Source: Aureispira sp. CCB-QB1
GTDB taxonomy: Bacteria > Bacteroidota > Bacteroidia > Chitinophagales > Saprospiraceae
Length of the DNA stretch: 64,000 nt
Direction: 5' to 3'
Assembly (NCBI GenBank): GCA_945870185.1
Contig: CAMBRK010000011.1
Span: 22,454 to 86,453, forward strand
In this document: positions 28,983 through 36,697 of the stretch, piece after piece
Layout: each line of letters begins with the position of its first letter
Position numbering within the stretch: position 1 is the first letter of the stretch
The notes under the pieces: generated by a model
Database searches by the model: none
What the model was told of the DNA's origin: nothing
The model's input: the letters and a program-made list of their open reading frames with translations, nothing else
Position numbers and translations under genes: made by a program

Positions 28983-29141
28983 ATGCTCTTTAGCCTAGCT
29001 TCTTTTGGTCCCCGTTTCAAATTGGATGTAGTCAAAAAATATATCACGTATCATGCAGCAAAGGTACAGGGAATGCATCTGACACAAGAAGTACCGCTGC
29101 GCTATATGTCACATATCTCCACACTTACAGGTAGTATATGA
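28983..29141 (+). CDS. Possible small protein (52 aa)
   Basis: An ATG-to-TGA reading frame giving MLFSLASFGPRFKLDVVKKY and then a basic, helical-looking sequence ending in SHISTLTGSI. Residue use looks protein-like (ordered spread of Lys, Val, His), unlike its surroundings. No family is recognised and no clear ribosome binding site is seen. It may be a remnant of a larger gene. Confidence 0.3.
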   Translation: MLFSLASFGPRFKLDVVKKYITYHAAKVQGMHLTQEVPLRYMSHISTLTGSI

Positions 29142-29188
29142 TGTCATATTCCTTCTTTTAGTCAGATCCACCCTGTGATCACGGCACC

Positions 29189-29350
29189 ATGATACGAGAT
29201 ATATTTAAGAGACAGTACTTCGGCTGGTGGCTAGTGTGTTCTCGAGTGGCTTCTACTTCAGTGAGTGTTGAGTTCGGTAAGTTGCCTTATGATTTAGTAT
29301 GTATTCAGTGTTTTGGGTACAGGTTTTTCATTAGTCAGTTACCATTTTAG
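29189..29350 (+). CDS. Possible small protein (53 aa) with its own terminator
   Basis: The frame starts MIRDIFKRQYFGWWLVCSRV and ends FRFFISQLPF-like. Its DNA is G/T-rich on the plus strand, like the two small genes at 34829-35557. It is followed at about 29363-29390 by an AGC...GCT stem with a T7 run that resembles the terminator after 35557. Weakly supported. Confidence 0.25.
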   Translation: MIRDIFKRQYFGWWLVCSRVASTSVSVEFGKLPYDLVCIQCFGYRFFISQLPF

Positions 29351-29415
29351 TTCAGTGTTTTTCAGTAGCTCTCAGTGATGGGGGCTTTTTTTATATCCGC
29401 ATCATTAATAGTGGA

Positions 29416-29471
29416 CTTGTAAACTTGTTTGCAAGCTATCCCTTTAATGGAGTTGTAAACTTGTTTTCAAA
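29416..29471. repeat. 20-bp palindromic repeat, copies 2 and 3
   Basis: Copy 2 at 29416-29435 is identical to the copy at 28527-28546. Copy 3 at 29452-29471 is a degenerate version (GTTGTAAACTTGTTTTCAAA) 16 nt further on. Both are within AT-rich intergenic DNA. They could be protein-binding sites or remains of a small mobile repeat. Confidence 0.6.
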
Positions 29472-29802
29472 ATTATCCACACAAAACTTAATCCTTATTA
29501 CTCCATACCATAACATCTTCCCCAACTCTTTTTTTGCCTATACTCAAAGCCTAACTTCATAAGCTGTGTGCCAAAGGCACTTCTTTTTTGTCGGGCGCTT
29601 GCTCCTTTCAGTCCGCTGCGTTCGCCCTTTCACAGGTTATATGGCATACTGTCTCAGCCATAGACCAGAATGTTCCAGCCACTTGCTCTACCCATAGCGC
29701 TTCATGTTCATAGAGTACGCTTAACTCCAAATCCTAACACAATTGTACACTATGCCCATGAACGCTATCTTTGCCTACCCGCTAAGTGGCTTTGACGCAG
29801 TT

Positions 29803-29879
29803 ACATAGTATCTACCATAATGACAAGTACCGTTTCACTATATGTACCATATTCCTTGTCATTATGGTAGATACTATGT
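29803..29879. repeat. Perfect 25-bp inverted repeat with 27-nt loop
   Basis: The arms 29803-29827 and 29855-29879 are perfect reverse complements over 25 bp (outer end ACATAGTATC, inner end TGACAAG). The loop is 27 nt. There is no T-run on either side, so it is not a simple terminator. It could form a cruciform, a long RNA hairpin or a recombination site. An open frame reading MVDTMCISAY onward starts in the right arm at 29864 and runs to 30061; it is hydrophobic and Cys-rich, and I do not trust it as a gene. Confidence 0.8.
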
Positions 29880-30142
29880 GTATATCAGCTTACATTCTGG
29901 CGGCTATGGCTGGCAGTATTTTCGCTGCTTCCTGTATCTGTGCCATCGCATCCACATCATGTATCCTTTCAGGAGCATTACATTTACATCATGAGTATGC
30001 ATGGCACATCTACCGCAGCTCATTTTATTTGTTTTGGTGGCGGCCATGTGGGTGCATCTAGTACGCACAGCCACATTCGTACCTCACATTACTCCTGTAC
30101 GCACTATCTGCACCGCCGCCACTAAAATCTTCTTCCTGATAT

Positions 30143-30159
30143 TACCACCTCTGGTGGTA
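30143..30159. repeat. TCT-loop hairpin 1
   Basis: TACCACC-TCT-GGTGGTA, a 7-bp perfect stem followed by TGTTTTTTAT. A related hairpin (ACCACT-TCT-AGTGGT, followed by TTGTTTTC) lies at 30275-30289. Stem bases differ by compensating changes, which suggests that the structure is what matters. Possibly terminators. Confidence 0.55.
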
Positions 30160-30274
30160 TGTTTTTTATGGCATGGTCAGGCTCAGGGCTGTATAACCTG
30201 CCTCCCAGTGTTCGTACCTCACTAACTCCTTAACCGAGCCTAAAGGCATCGGAGAAAATCCACTCCCTGTTTTC

Positions 30275-30289
30275 ACCACTTCTAGTGGT
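30275..30289. repeat. TCT-loop hairpin 2
   Basis: ACCACT-TCT-AGTGGT, a 6-bp perfect stem with the same TCT loop and a following TTGTTTT as the hairpin 130 bp upstream. Confidence 0.5.
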
Positions 30290-30572
30290 TTGTTTTCAGT
30301 TGCAATTTCAGAATTAATGGCTCAATCTTTTGACTTTTAGTCTCCTATGTTTAAAAAAAACTACCATTTAAAAAAGAACCCATACCTTTGAGCACGATAT
30401 GTTATTTTGGGAAGTATTTAAAATAGTATGTCACCCATTTAAAAATAAATTTTATAACCAAACTTTCGCATTTTGATATTATTAATATGACTTGAAAATC
30501 AGTGAGATATAGTGAATTTATTTAAATAGGAGTATAGCAAATAAGTACGTTAGAAAAAAAAAAATATAAAAA

Positions 30573-31415
30573 ATGGACGAATTAATAGAAGATGTTAGAA
30601 AATTATTACAAAATGATTTTCAAATGCACTTATTTGATGCAGCAATAGATAACTTAAATGCATCAGAAAATAAACTATGTTATAATAATTTTGCATATAG
30701 TATGAGAGAATTGTCAAGACATATTCTTAAAGATCTATCACCTGATGATAAGGTTTTAAATAGTTCTTGGTATACAAACGAAATTCCTGATAATGAAAAT
30801 GGAATAACAAGAGCTCAAAGAATCAAATTTGCTATTCAAGGTGGATTATCAAATGAATACATAAAAGATAAACTTAACATCGCTGACCAAATAAATTTAA
30901 AGAAGAAAAATCTTGTAGATCAAATAAGTAAACTCAGCAAATATACTCACATAAATGAAGAAAGCTTTGGTATCAATGAATCAAGTGTAAAGGAGAAGTC
31001 TATTGAAAACTTGAAAGCATTTAAGGAATTTGCATTTATGATTGATGAGACCAGAAATGAATTGATGAGAAAACTGGAAGATATTACAAACAATAAATTG
31101 GTTAGTGAAGTCATATTTAATGTTTATTCAGAAATTGACATACTTGCACCAAAGCATCATATTGAAAATCTAATAGCGACAAAATCAAGTATAACTTGCA
31201 TTACAGACAAAAGTGTTGAAGTCAATTCACAAGGAAATGTATTCGTTGTGCTTGAATACGGTAATAAGGAAGAAAGATCAAATAATGATGGTCTTGATAT
31301 GTGTTTGGAATTTCCATTTATGAGTAACCTTGCTTTTATAATAAATGATAGATTTCCGAATGGTTCCAATGAAGTTCAGACCTTTGATGTTGATACATCT
31401 TCTTGGTATGAGTAA
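30573..31415 (+). CDS. Putative pPIWI-associated-type nuclease protein
   Basis: A 280-residue protein. The segments NNFAYSMRELSRHILKDLSP, SWYTNE and TRAQRIKFAIQGGLS recall proteins labelled predicted pPIWI-associating nuclease (pP_pnuc families) that accompany defence loci; this is recollection, not a search. Residues ~190-270 form a beta-rich second domain ending in SSWYE. The 5' leader is very A-rich. It precedes the Gabija-like pair on the same strand with a 40-nt gap (31416-31455), so it may be cotranscribed with it. No PIWI/Argonaute gene is in the window. Confidence 0.55.
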   Translation: MDELIEDVRKLLQNDFQMHLFDAAIDNLNASENKLCYNNFAYSMRELSRHILKDLSPDDKVLNSSWYTNEIPDNENGITRAQRIKFAIQGGLSNEYIKDKLNIADQINLKKKNLVDQISKLSKYTHINEESFGINESSVKEKSIENLKAFKEFAFMIDETRNELMRKLEDITNNKLVSEVIFNVYSEIDILAPKHHIENLIATKSSITCITDKSVEVNSQGNVFVVLEYGNKEERSNNDGLDMCLEFPFMSNLAFIINDRFPNGSNEVQTFDVDTSSWYE

Positions 31416-31455
31416 AAAAGCAAGTGGCTAACAAACAATATAACATAAATTGACA

Positions 31456-33018
31456 ATGAATTTTATAACCAAGCTCAAACTTAAAAACTTTAAACGCTTC
31501 GACTCATTTGCCGTTGACTTTGATGACAATATAAATATCCTTGTTGGCGACAATGAATCGGGAAAATCGAGTTTAATAGAAGCAATTAGCCTTGTTTTAA
31601 GCGGTAGTAGAAGCAAAGTGGAAACAACGGGCTTAGAAAATATTTTTAACTCGAAAGCAGTAAGTGATTTTTTAGCTTCCGATAAAAATTATGAAAATCT
31701 CCCGAATGTGTTTATCGAAGTTTATTTCAACGAACAACATAACATTGAACTTTCTGGAAAAAACAATTCAGATAAAATTGTTTGTGATGGACTTAAGCTC
31801 GAAATTGTTCCAAATGATGATTTTGGTAAAGACATTAAATCAATACTTTCTCAAAGTGAGCCAGTATTCCCTTATGAATTCTATAGCATTAAATTTTCAA
31901 CTTTTTCAGGTGAAGCATATTCGAGCTACAAAAAGTATTTAAGACATATCCTTGTTGACAATAGCCAGATAAGCAGCGAGTATGCGATAAAAGAATATGT
32001 AAAAGATATGTATAATTCTTATGCAGATCCTTTAGAAAAAAGTATACACCAAAATGAATACAGAAAGCACAAAGAAAATTTTAAAAATGTTGTTTTAACA
32101 GGACTAAATTCTAAAGTCCCAGACTACGATTTTTCAATAAGAAATAACTCGAAAGCAAATTTAGAAACGGATTTAACTCTTACGGAAGGAAGTATAAGTA
32201 TTGAAAATAAGGGTAAAGGAATTCAATGCTTTATAAAAACCAAATTCGCTCTAAGTAAAGCAGAAGAAAATTTGGATGTAGTGTTAATTGAAGAGCCAGA
32301 AAACCATCTTAGTCATATAAATATGAAAAAATTGATTAAGGAAATTGAAGGGTCAGAAAAGAAGCAGATTATCATTTCTACTCATAGTAATATGATAAGT
32401 AGTAGGCTTAATCTAAGAAACTCAATTCTTCTTAATAGCAATAGCAATGTTCCTGTTCATTTAAAAGGTGTCGATGAAGAAACAGCAAAATTTTTCATTA
32501 AGGCTCCTGACAACAATATCCTTGAATTTGTTCTTTCCAAAAAAGTGATACTTGTTGAAGGAGATGCTGAATTCTTATTAATGGAATCATTTTTCAGAGC
32601 AATTGCTTCAATGGATTTTGAGCAATCAGATATCCATATAATTTCCGTTGACGGAACAAGTTTTAAACGATATTTAGAAATTGCCAAGGTATTAAATATA
32701 AAAACCGCAATAATTAGAGACAACGACGGGGACTATCAAGCAAACTGTGTAAATAATTATTCAGACTATAGTAGTTTTGATTTCATCAGGGTTTTCTCCG
32801 AAACAGACCCTGCAATTTATACTTTTGAAATTTCTGTTTATCACAATAATACAAAGATATGCGATGGCTTATTCTCGCCGGGGAGAAAAACACTGACGCC
32901 ATTACAGTATATGCTTAAAAACAAAGCGGAAGTAGCTTTTCAACTCCTTGACAAAAAGTCAAATGAATTAGTAGTTCCTACCTACATTAAAAAAGCAATT
33001 GAATGGATAAGAGAGTGA
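31456..33018 (+). CDS. gajA: OLD-family ATPase/TOPRIM nuclease, GajA-like
   Basis: A 520-residue protein. The N-terminal ABC-type ATPase has Walker A LVGDNESGKSS at ~32-42, a signature-like region and Walker B VVLIEEPENHLS near 275, followed by IISTHSNM (H-loop). The C-terminal TOPRIM domain has KVILVEGDAEF (catalytic Glu) at ~370 and IRDNDGD (D-x-D) at ~425. This is the class 2 OLD layout of GajA, which nicks DNA when nucleotides are depleted. It is about 60 residues shorter than the experimentally known GajA. The ATG at 31456 is preferred over a TTG two codons upstream. It overlaps the helicase gene by 16 nt, as in Gabija. Confidence 0.85.
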   Translation: MNFITKLKLKNFKRFDSFAVDFDDNINILVGDNESGKSSLIEAISLVLSGSRSKVETTGLENIFNSKAVSDFLASDKNYENLPNVFIEVYFNEQHNIELSGKNNSDKIVCDGLKLEIVPNDDFGKDIKSILSQSEPVFPYEFYSIKFSTFSGEAYSSYKKYLRHILVDNSQISSEYAIKEYVKDMYNSYADPLEKSIHQNEYRKHKENFKNVVLTGLNSKVPDYDFSIRNNSKANLETDLTLTEGSISIENKGKGIQCFIKTKFALSKAEENLDVVLIEEPENHLSHINMKKLIKEIEGSEKKQIIISTHSNMISSRLNLRNSILLNSNSNVPVHLKGVDEETAKFFIKAPDNNILEFVLSKKVILVEGDAEFLLMESFFRAIASMDFEQSDIHIISVDGTSFKRYLEIAKVLNIKTAIIRDNDGDYQANCVNNYSDYSSFDFIRVFSETDPAIYTFEISVYHNNTKICDGLFSPGRKTLTPLQYMLKNKAEVAFQLLDKKSNELVVPTYIKKAIEWIRE

Positions 33019-34022
33019 TTTTTGCTGTTGCAGGATCGGGTAAGACAACTTTTCTAATCAATCAGTTAAATAAAACTGAAAGGTTTTTACTTGTTACATA
33101 CACTAACAATAACGTTCATAATTTAAGATCAGGCATCATAAAAAAATTTGGCTACTTCCCAAGTAACATTAAGCTATACTCCTTTTACTCTTTTCTTTAT
33201 GGCATTTGCTACAAGCCGTTTTTACACGACAAACTGAAAACCAAAGGCATAAACTATGATACGACACCTTCTCGCTTCTTACACCGCAACAAAAGAGAAT
33301 ATTACATTGACAAATTCAACAGACTATATAGTGCAAGAATTTCCAAAATCCTTTTTGCAACTGACGAACAAGGCAATGTAGTTGAAAGAATATCAAAGTA
33401 TTTCGACCATTTGTTTATTGATGAAATCCAAGATTTTGGGGGTAACGATTTCAATTTGCTGAAGGAAATTAGCAAGGCAAAAGTAAACCACATTTATGTT
33501 GGGGATTTTTTTCAGCACACTTTTGACACCAGTAGAGACGGAAATACTAATTCAAAACTTCATGATGATTTAGAGAAATATATTGGAGAATTTCATAAAA
33601 TGGGGGTTGTCCCTGACACTAAAACATTATCAAAAAGCTTTCGTTGTAGCCCCAATATTTGCAAATTCATATCGGAAAGCTTAGCAATTTCTATAGAATC
33701 TCATAGAGAAGATGAAACAGCAGTTGAATATATTGACACCATAGATAAAGCAAGACAAATATTTAATGACAATTCAATTGTGAAGCTCTTTTATAAAGAA
33801 CATTACAAATACGATTGTTTTTCAAGAAATTGGGGTGACAGTAAAGGAGAAGACAAATACTTTAACGTTTGTGTGGTTTTAAATAAATCAACTTTTGACA
33901 AATACAGCAAAGGAAAGCTGCACGAATTACCGCCGACAACATTGAACAAATTGTATGTTGCACTATCAAGAGCAAAGAATAACTTATATCTAATTCCCTT
34001 TAATTTAATAGATACGGTCTAA
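33003..34022 (+). CDS. gajB: UvrD-like helicase, compact GajB-like
   Basis: A 339-residue superfamily 1 helicase with Walker A VIFAVAGSGKTTF at the extreme N-terminus, Walker B HLFIDEIQDFGG near 135, motif III YVGDFFQ, motif IV SKSFRCSPNI and C-terminal motif VI KLYVALSRAKNNLYLI. It is clearly shorter than typical GajB (nearly 500 residues); the 2B region is reduced, yet all core motifs remain, so it is a minimal form rather than a broken one. It overlaps gajA by 16 nt. In Gabija, GajB senses DNA termini and consumes nucleotides, thereby activating GajA. Confidence 0.85.
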   Translation: MDKRVIFAVAGSGKTTFLINQLNKTERFLLVTYTNNNVHNLRSGIIKKFGYFPSNIKLYSFYSFLYGICYKPFLHDKLKTKGINYDTTPSRFLHRNKREYYIDKFNRLYSARISKILFATDEQGNVVERISKYFDHLFIDEIQDFGGNDFNLLKEISKAKVNHIYVGDFFQHTFDTSRDGNTNSKLHDDLEKYIGEFHKMGVVPDTKTLSKSFRCSPNICKFISESLAISIESHREDETAVEYIDTIDKARQIFNDNSIVKLFYKEHYKYDCFSRNWGDSKGEDKYFNVCVVLNKSTFDKYSKGKLHELPPTTLNKLYVALSRAKNNLYLIPFNLIDTV

Positions 34023-34828
34023 CAAAAAGACAAGAAGAACAGCCTAGAAAAAGCGTTTGGCTCACTAGCTGGTGATGTGTTTAATAGAATATTCTAGTTC
34101 ATCTCATTATTCATAGTGTATTGACTTTTTCTTCATAGAAATCCACCATATTACCAAGCCTAAACCGTTGATTATGTCTACACGCCTTACCGGTGGTAAA
34201 ACTATAGATACAGAATTTCAGAATTCCAATTATAATCAAAATAAAAACCGACCAGCAAAGATAATCCTTCCCTAGCTTTGTAAAGATCGAGCCTTGCAGG
34301 TTTCGGTATGAATGTCTGTTTCGTAGAAAAATTGACAGCGTCAATTTAAGACATGAACCGTGCTGCACACCAGCACGGCGTATTAGAAAGCTTTATCTTA
34401 AGACATTCATCACCGAAAATCTTGACAAAGCCGCCTGCCCGCATTTTTGCTGCTTATCGGTTTTTATTTATGATATGTCATGTTTTGGAGACACCACTGG
34501 ACCAACAAGAAACTTCAAATAAATACCAATCAACAAACTACCAAAAACTTGCACACGACACCCCAAAATCAAAGTTACCATTCTTAATCAAATCAGCACT
34601 TGAACAAATAGCCATCAATTCCCCATTCCATCAAGCAGCAGTTGTAAGCCCGCCCGCTTTTCTACCACACAAAACAGATACAAAGTTAGCTACGGGAACT
34701 GAAACGTGTATGGTCCACTACGTTCTCCACCATACACTTATTCATTCCCTCACGCTGTCAGGTATCCGTTAGTATGGTCTAGGTTGGCTGTACACTTAGT
34801 TTTTCATTTTTATATTCTTATTATTATT
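34023..34828. other. 800-bp intergenic segment with strong hairpins
   Basis: No convincing gene is seen. It contains a palindrome at 34328-34346 (AAATTGAC-AGC-GTCAATTT) and a strong hairpin at 34357-34377 (8-bp stem CCGTGCTG, loop CACAC). The second half of the segment is poor in G on the plus strand and rich in A and C, like the 28.7-kb segment. An open frame at 34353-34772 has implausible residue use. Confidence 0.5.
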
Positions 34829-35146
34829 ATGAGTACGTCAGTTGCTTCAGTTCGTCGTTTTGATTATGGTTCGTTATTTACTAGTGCCACAGTTTTTGAT
34901 GCTAGTTGTGAGCATATTCCGTTTGGGGAGTTTGTTCGTTCATGTATTGCTCGTCATTTAGCTTGTGATTGGGGAGATTGTTGTCCAGATGATGCTGCCC
35001 TTAATGATGCTGCCTTAGTAGATGGTAGTCGTATTTTTTCAGTATATCATATTCCTGCAGGGTTGTACGGTTTAGATAGTAAGATTTGGATTATTACGGA
35101 GTCTAGTAGAGAGTACACTACAGTTATCTTTCCATCAGAGTATTAG
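34829..35146 (+). CDS. Plasmid/ICE-type small conserved protein, copy 1
   Basis: A 105-residue protein. The C-terminal part (IARHLACDWGD, then ALNDAALVDGSRIFSVY, IWIITESSREYTTVI, FPSEY) matches a widespread accessory protein of plasmids and integrative elements that is often mislabelled as a restriction subunit and carries the pattern RH-x-GDWGD...DGSR...IWIITE-x-DR...TT. Its function is unknown. Plus-strand DNA is strikingly T- and G-rich, with T-ending codons. A hairpin TAGTCC...GGACTA with a T7 run follows at 35161-35193. The start at 34829 is taken because the upstream frame is not protein-like. Confidence 0.75.
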   Translation: MSTSVASVRRFDYGSLFTSATVFDASCEHIPFGEFVRSCIARHLACDWGDCCPDDAALNDAALVDGSRIFSVYHIPAGLYGLDSKIWIITESSREYTTVIFPSEY

Positions 35147-35160
35147 TCCATCATCATTAG

Positions 35161-35193
35161 TAGTCCTGGGTATTGTGCTCGGGACTATTTTTT
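35161..35193 (+). terminator. Terminator after the first small paralogue
   Basis: Stem TAGTCC / GGACTA with a 14-nt loop followed by seven to eight T, 15 nt downstream of the stop codon. Confidence 0.6.
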
Positions 35194-35230
35194 TCACCTA
35201 TTTTTATTTCACCTATTTAATTTTATACGT

Positions 35231-35557
35231 ATGAGATATACACATCGCCTTCCTGAGCTTACATTTGAGCTTGGTACTATTGTTTTTAGTCCTTGTATTA
35301 GAGCTGGATTATTGTCATCATCAGGATTACAGCCTTTTTTAGATCATTTCCTAGAGTGTCACGCAGCTACAGATTTTGGTATTATTTCCAGAGCAATGAG
35401 ATTTGATAATGTGATCGCAGCTTTGATTGATACAGGTCAGTTGACTTCGAGATTCTTCATTACTCCTACTATTTGTCCACCAGAGACAGTTGTCATCGTC
35501 ACTACCCATCTGGATGAGCGTACTACCACGATCAGGTTTGCATCAGAGCAGCTTTAG
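35231..35557 (+). CDS. Small conserved protein, diverged paralogue of 34829-35146
   Basis: A 108-residue protein that aligns by eye with its upstream neighbour. Both have a start block with L/F-x-S, a central LxxHLxxDFG or RHLACDWG block, an Asn-x-x-x-Ala-hydrophobic block, and a C-terminal strand (VVIVTTHLDERTTTIRFASE here, IWIITESSREYTTVIFPSEY there). In the second copy DWGD has become DFGI and the ND...DGSR block has changed. This points to an ancient duplication with functional divergence. Codon use is likewise T-rich. A TAGC...GGCTA stem with a long T run follows at about 35571-35608. Confidence 0.7.
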   Translation: MRYTHRLPELTFELGTIVFSPCIRAGLLSSSGLQPFLDHFLECHAATDFGIISRAMRFDNVIAALIDTGQLTSRFFITPTICPPETVVIVTTHLDERTTTIRFASEQL

Positions 35558-35734
35558 GTAGTCCATTAGGTAGCTTTGGTCAGTGATCAGGGCTATCTTT
35601 TTTTTTTGGCAGAATATCTTTATGGCATTGCAGCATAATGGCATCGCAATTTCAAATTGCAATCTTAATAAACGAAAAAAGGCCCCGAACCAGCGTCCGG
35701 AGCCCAACCCATGCAAAACAAATCAAACTAAAAC

Positions 35735-36016
35735 TCAATCTCCATCCAGTTCGTCAGAGCGTCCGCGCTCTGATGCAGTATCTCCAGGTTTCTTGCCTGA
35801 ATCTTTACCGCTCTTTTCCTTTTTGAAAGGAAACTCTACATTCCCGGGAAATATCTTATGTAATCCCTTCGACACACCAAAACTAACCATCGCTCCCACA
35901 CATGCCAGGATACCAGTCTTGATGATATCACTGCCATCTACGATGCCGATGAAAGCGATCAAGGTACCACCGAGCGTTCCCATCGCCTGATCACTATGGT
36001 GAATTCCCATCCCCAT
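35735..36016 (-). CDS. Small membrane protein (93 aa)
   Basis: Starts MGMGIHHSDQAMGTLGG behind a good GGAGGG sequence. Two hydrophobic segments (LGGTLIAFIGIVDG and IIKTGILACVGAMVSFGV) are followed by a charged tail rich in Lys, Ser and Asp. The layout is holin-like, but no family is recognised. It overlaps the preceding gene by 23 nt in a four-gene minus-strand cassette (37450 to 35735). Confidence 0.6.
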   Translation of the reverse strand: MGMGIHHSDQAMGTLGGTLIAFIGIVDGSDIIKTGILACVGAMVSFGVSKGLHKIFPGNVEFPFKKEKSGKDSGKKPGDTASERGRSDELDGD

Positions 36017-36257
36017 TAGACCCTCCTTCCTTTTTTTCGCCGATGGCATCATCACTTATATTGGTGATCTGACTCACAGCTGTGACCACACCACCAGCTG
36101 TCACTAGGTATCCACCAATAGTCACCACAGCTGCTGGAAGCGATACAGGTGCCGTCAGCAATACAGTACCCACACCAGCCATGATCAACCCGATATTTCG
36201 CAACACCTTAAAAAATTTAGGCGTTGGTGCCTTCGCCCTATCTATGATTTCACTCAT
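35994..36257 (-). CDS. Small membrane protein (87 aa)
   Basis: An N-terminal amphipathic stretch (AKAPTPKFFKVLRNIG) is followed by two transmembrane segments (LIMAGVGTVLLTAPVSLPAA, then VVTIGGYLVTAGGVVTAV) and a hydrophilic Gly/Glu/Lys tail. In Bacteroidota such proteins commonly stand beside DUF5675 genes. The ATG at 36257 overlaps the DUF5675 stop codon. Function unknown; holin or small channel is a possibility. Confidence 0.6.
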   Translation of the reverse strand: MSEIIDRAKAPTPKFFKVLRNIGLIMAGVGTVLLTAPVSLPAAVVTIGGYLVTAGGVVTAVSQITNISDDAIGEKKEGGSNGDGNSP

Positions 36258-36652
36258 CACTTTTTACTTTTAATGTCAATAAAATGTTCCTTCTCATCAC
36301 TCATCATCAAATTCTCGATGATATACCCAAGTGCCAGTCTAGAATGCTGACCCTTTCCATTCCCACCCGAAGAAAACACCGGAGCTACACAGCCCCGGAG
36401 TTCCTTTCGAGCATCATTGGCCACATGCATCAGGATGCCAGATCTCCCCTTCACTTTATCTATCCGCAAGCACTCCCCAAATTTTGGATGTTGAATGATG
36501 GCTACTGGATAAACTCCTTCCGGCACACACGATATATTTCGCTCATTATTGGCCCATCCCAATTCAATACTCCGACACAGCAAGATACCTTTGATCAGAA
36601 TCTCCCCATCTGTCCAGCCATCCCGATACAACCTTTGAAGCTCAATTACCAT
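36257..36652 (-). CDS. DUF5675 family protein
   Basis: A 131-residue protein with the DUF5675 pattern: SIELGWANNERNISCVPEG, then YPV, RSGILMHVAND and ELRGCVAP, where the H-x-x-N/G...R-G-C region resembles an L,D-transpeptidase or NlpC-like active site. Its real function is unknown. It is encoded just downstream of the 250-residue Bacteroidota protein and upstream of two small membrane proteins, a recurring set that suggests a phage- or secretion-related module. Confidence 0.75.
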   Translation of the reverse strand: MVIELQRLYRDGWTDGEILIKGILLCRSIELGWANNERNISCVPEGVYPVAIIQHPKFGECLRIDKVKGRSGILMHVANDARKELRGCVAPVFSSGGNGKGQHSRLALGYIIENLMMSDEKEHFIDIKSKK

Positions 36653-36697
36653 CTCAAATTCTTTTACTCAACCTTGGTCTTAACCTTGATCTCAACC

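Larger units (their letters stand above)
28341..30572. other. 2.2-kb segment with repeats and hairpins, no confident gene
   Basis: Between the SecB-like gene and the next CDS I see no long gene on either strand. The first part (to ~28.95 kb) is poor in G on the plus strand and rich in CATT/CACTT words. The rest contains several perfect inverted repeats, three copies of a 20-bp palindrome, two related TCT-loop hairpins and a few short ORFs listed separately. A terminator-like hairpin lies at 29568-29589 (GTGCC-AAA-GGCAC plus T-run). The region looks like decayed mobile or recombination DNA. Confidence 0.5.

Noticed and set aside
29864..30061. Hydrophobic, Cys-rich frame starting in the right arm of the 25-bp inverted repeat
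   Set aside because: Overlaps other open frames of the same region, odd composition, no recognised family and no ribosome binding site. I list the hairpin, not a gene.
30573..31415. Argonaute/pAgo system
   Set aside because: The gene recalls pPIWI-associated nucleases, but no PIWI-domain protein is encoded in the window.
31410..34040. Integron cassette: GGCTAACAAAC before and GGTCTAACAAA after the Gabija-like pair
   Set aside because: The CTAACAA words recall attC ends, but no paired inverted sites, no second attC half and no integron integrase are seen.
34353..34772. 139-residue plus-strand frame after the Gabija-like pair
   Set aside because: Residue use is not protein-like, it begins inside the strong hairpin at 34357-34377 and no family pattern is seen.
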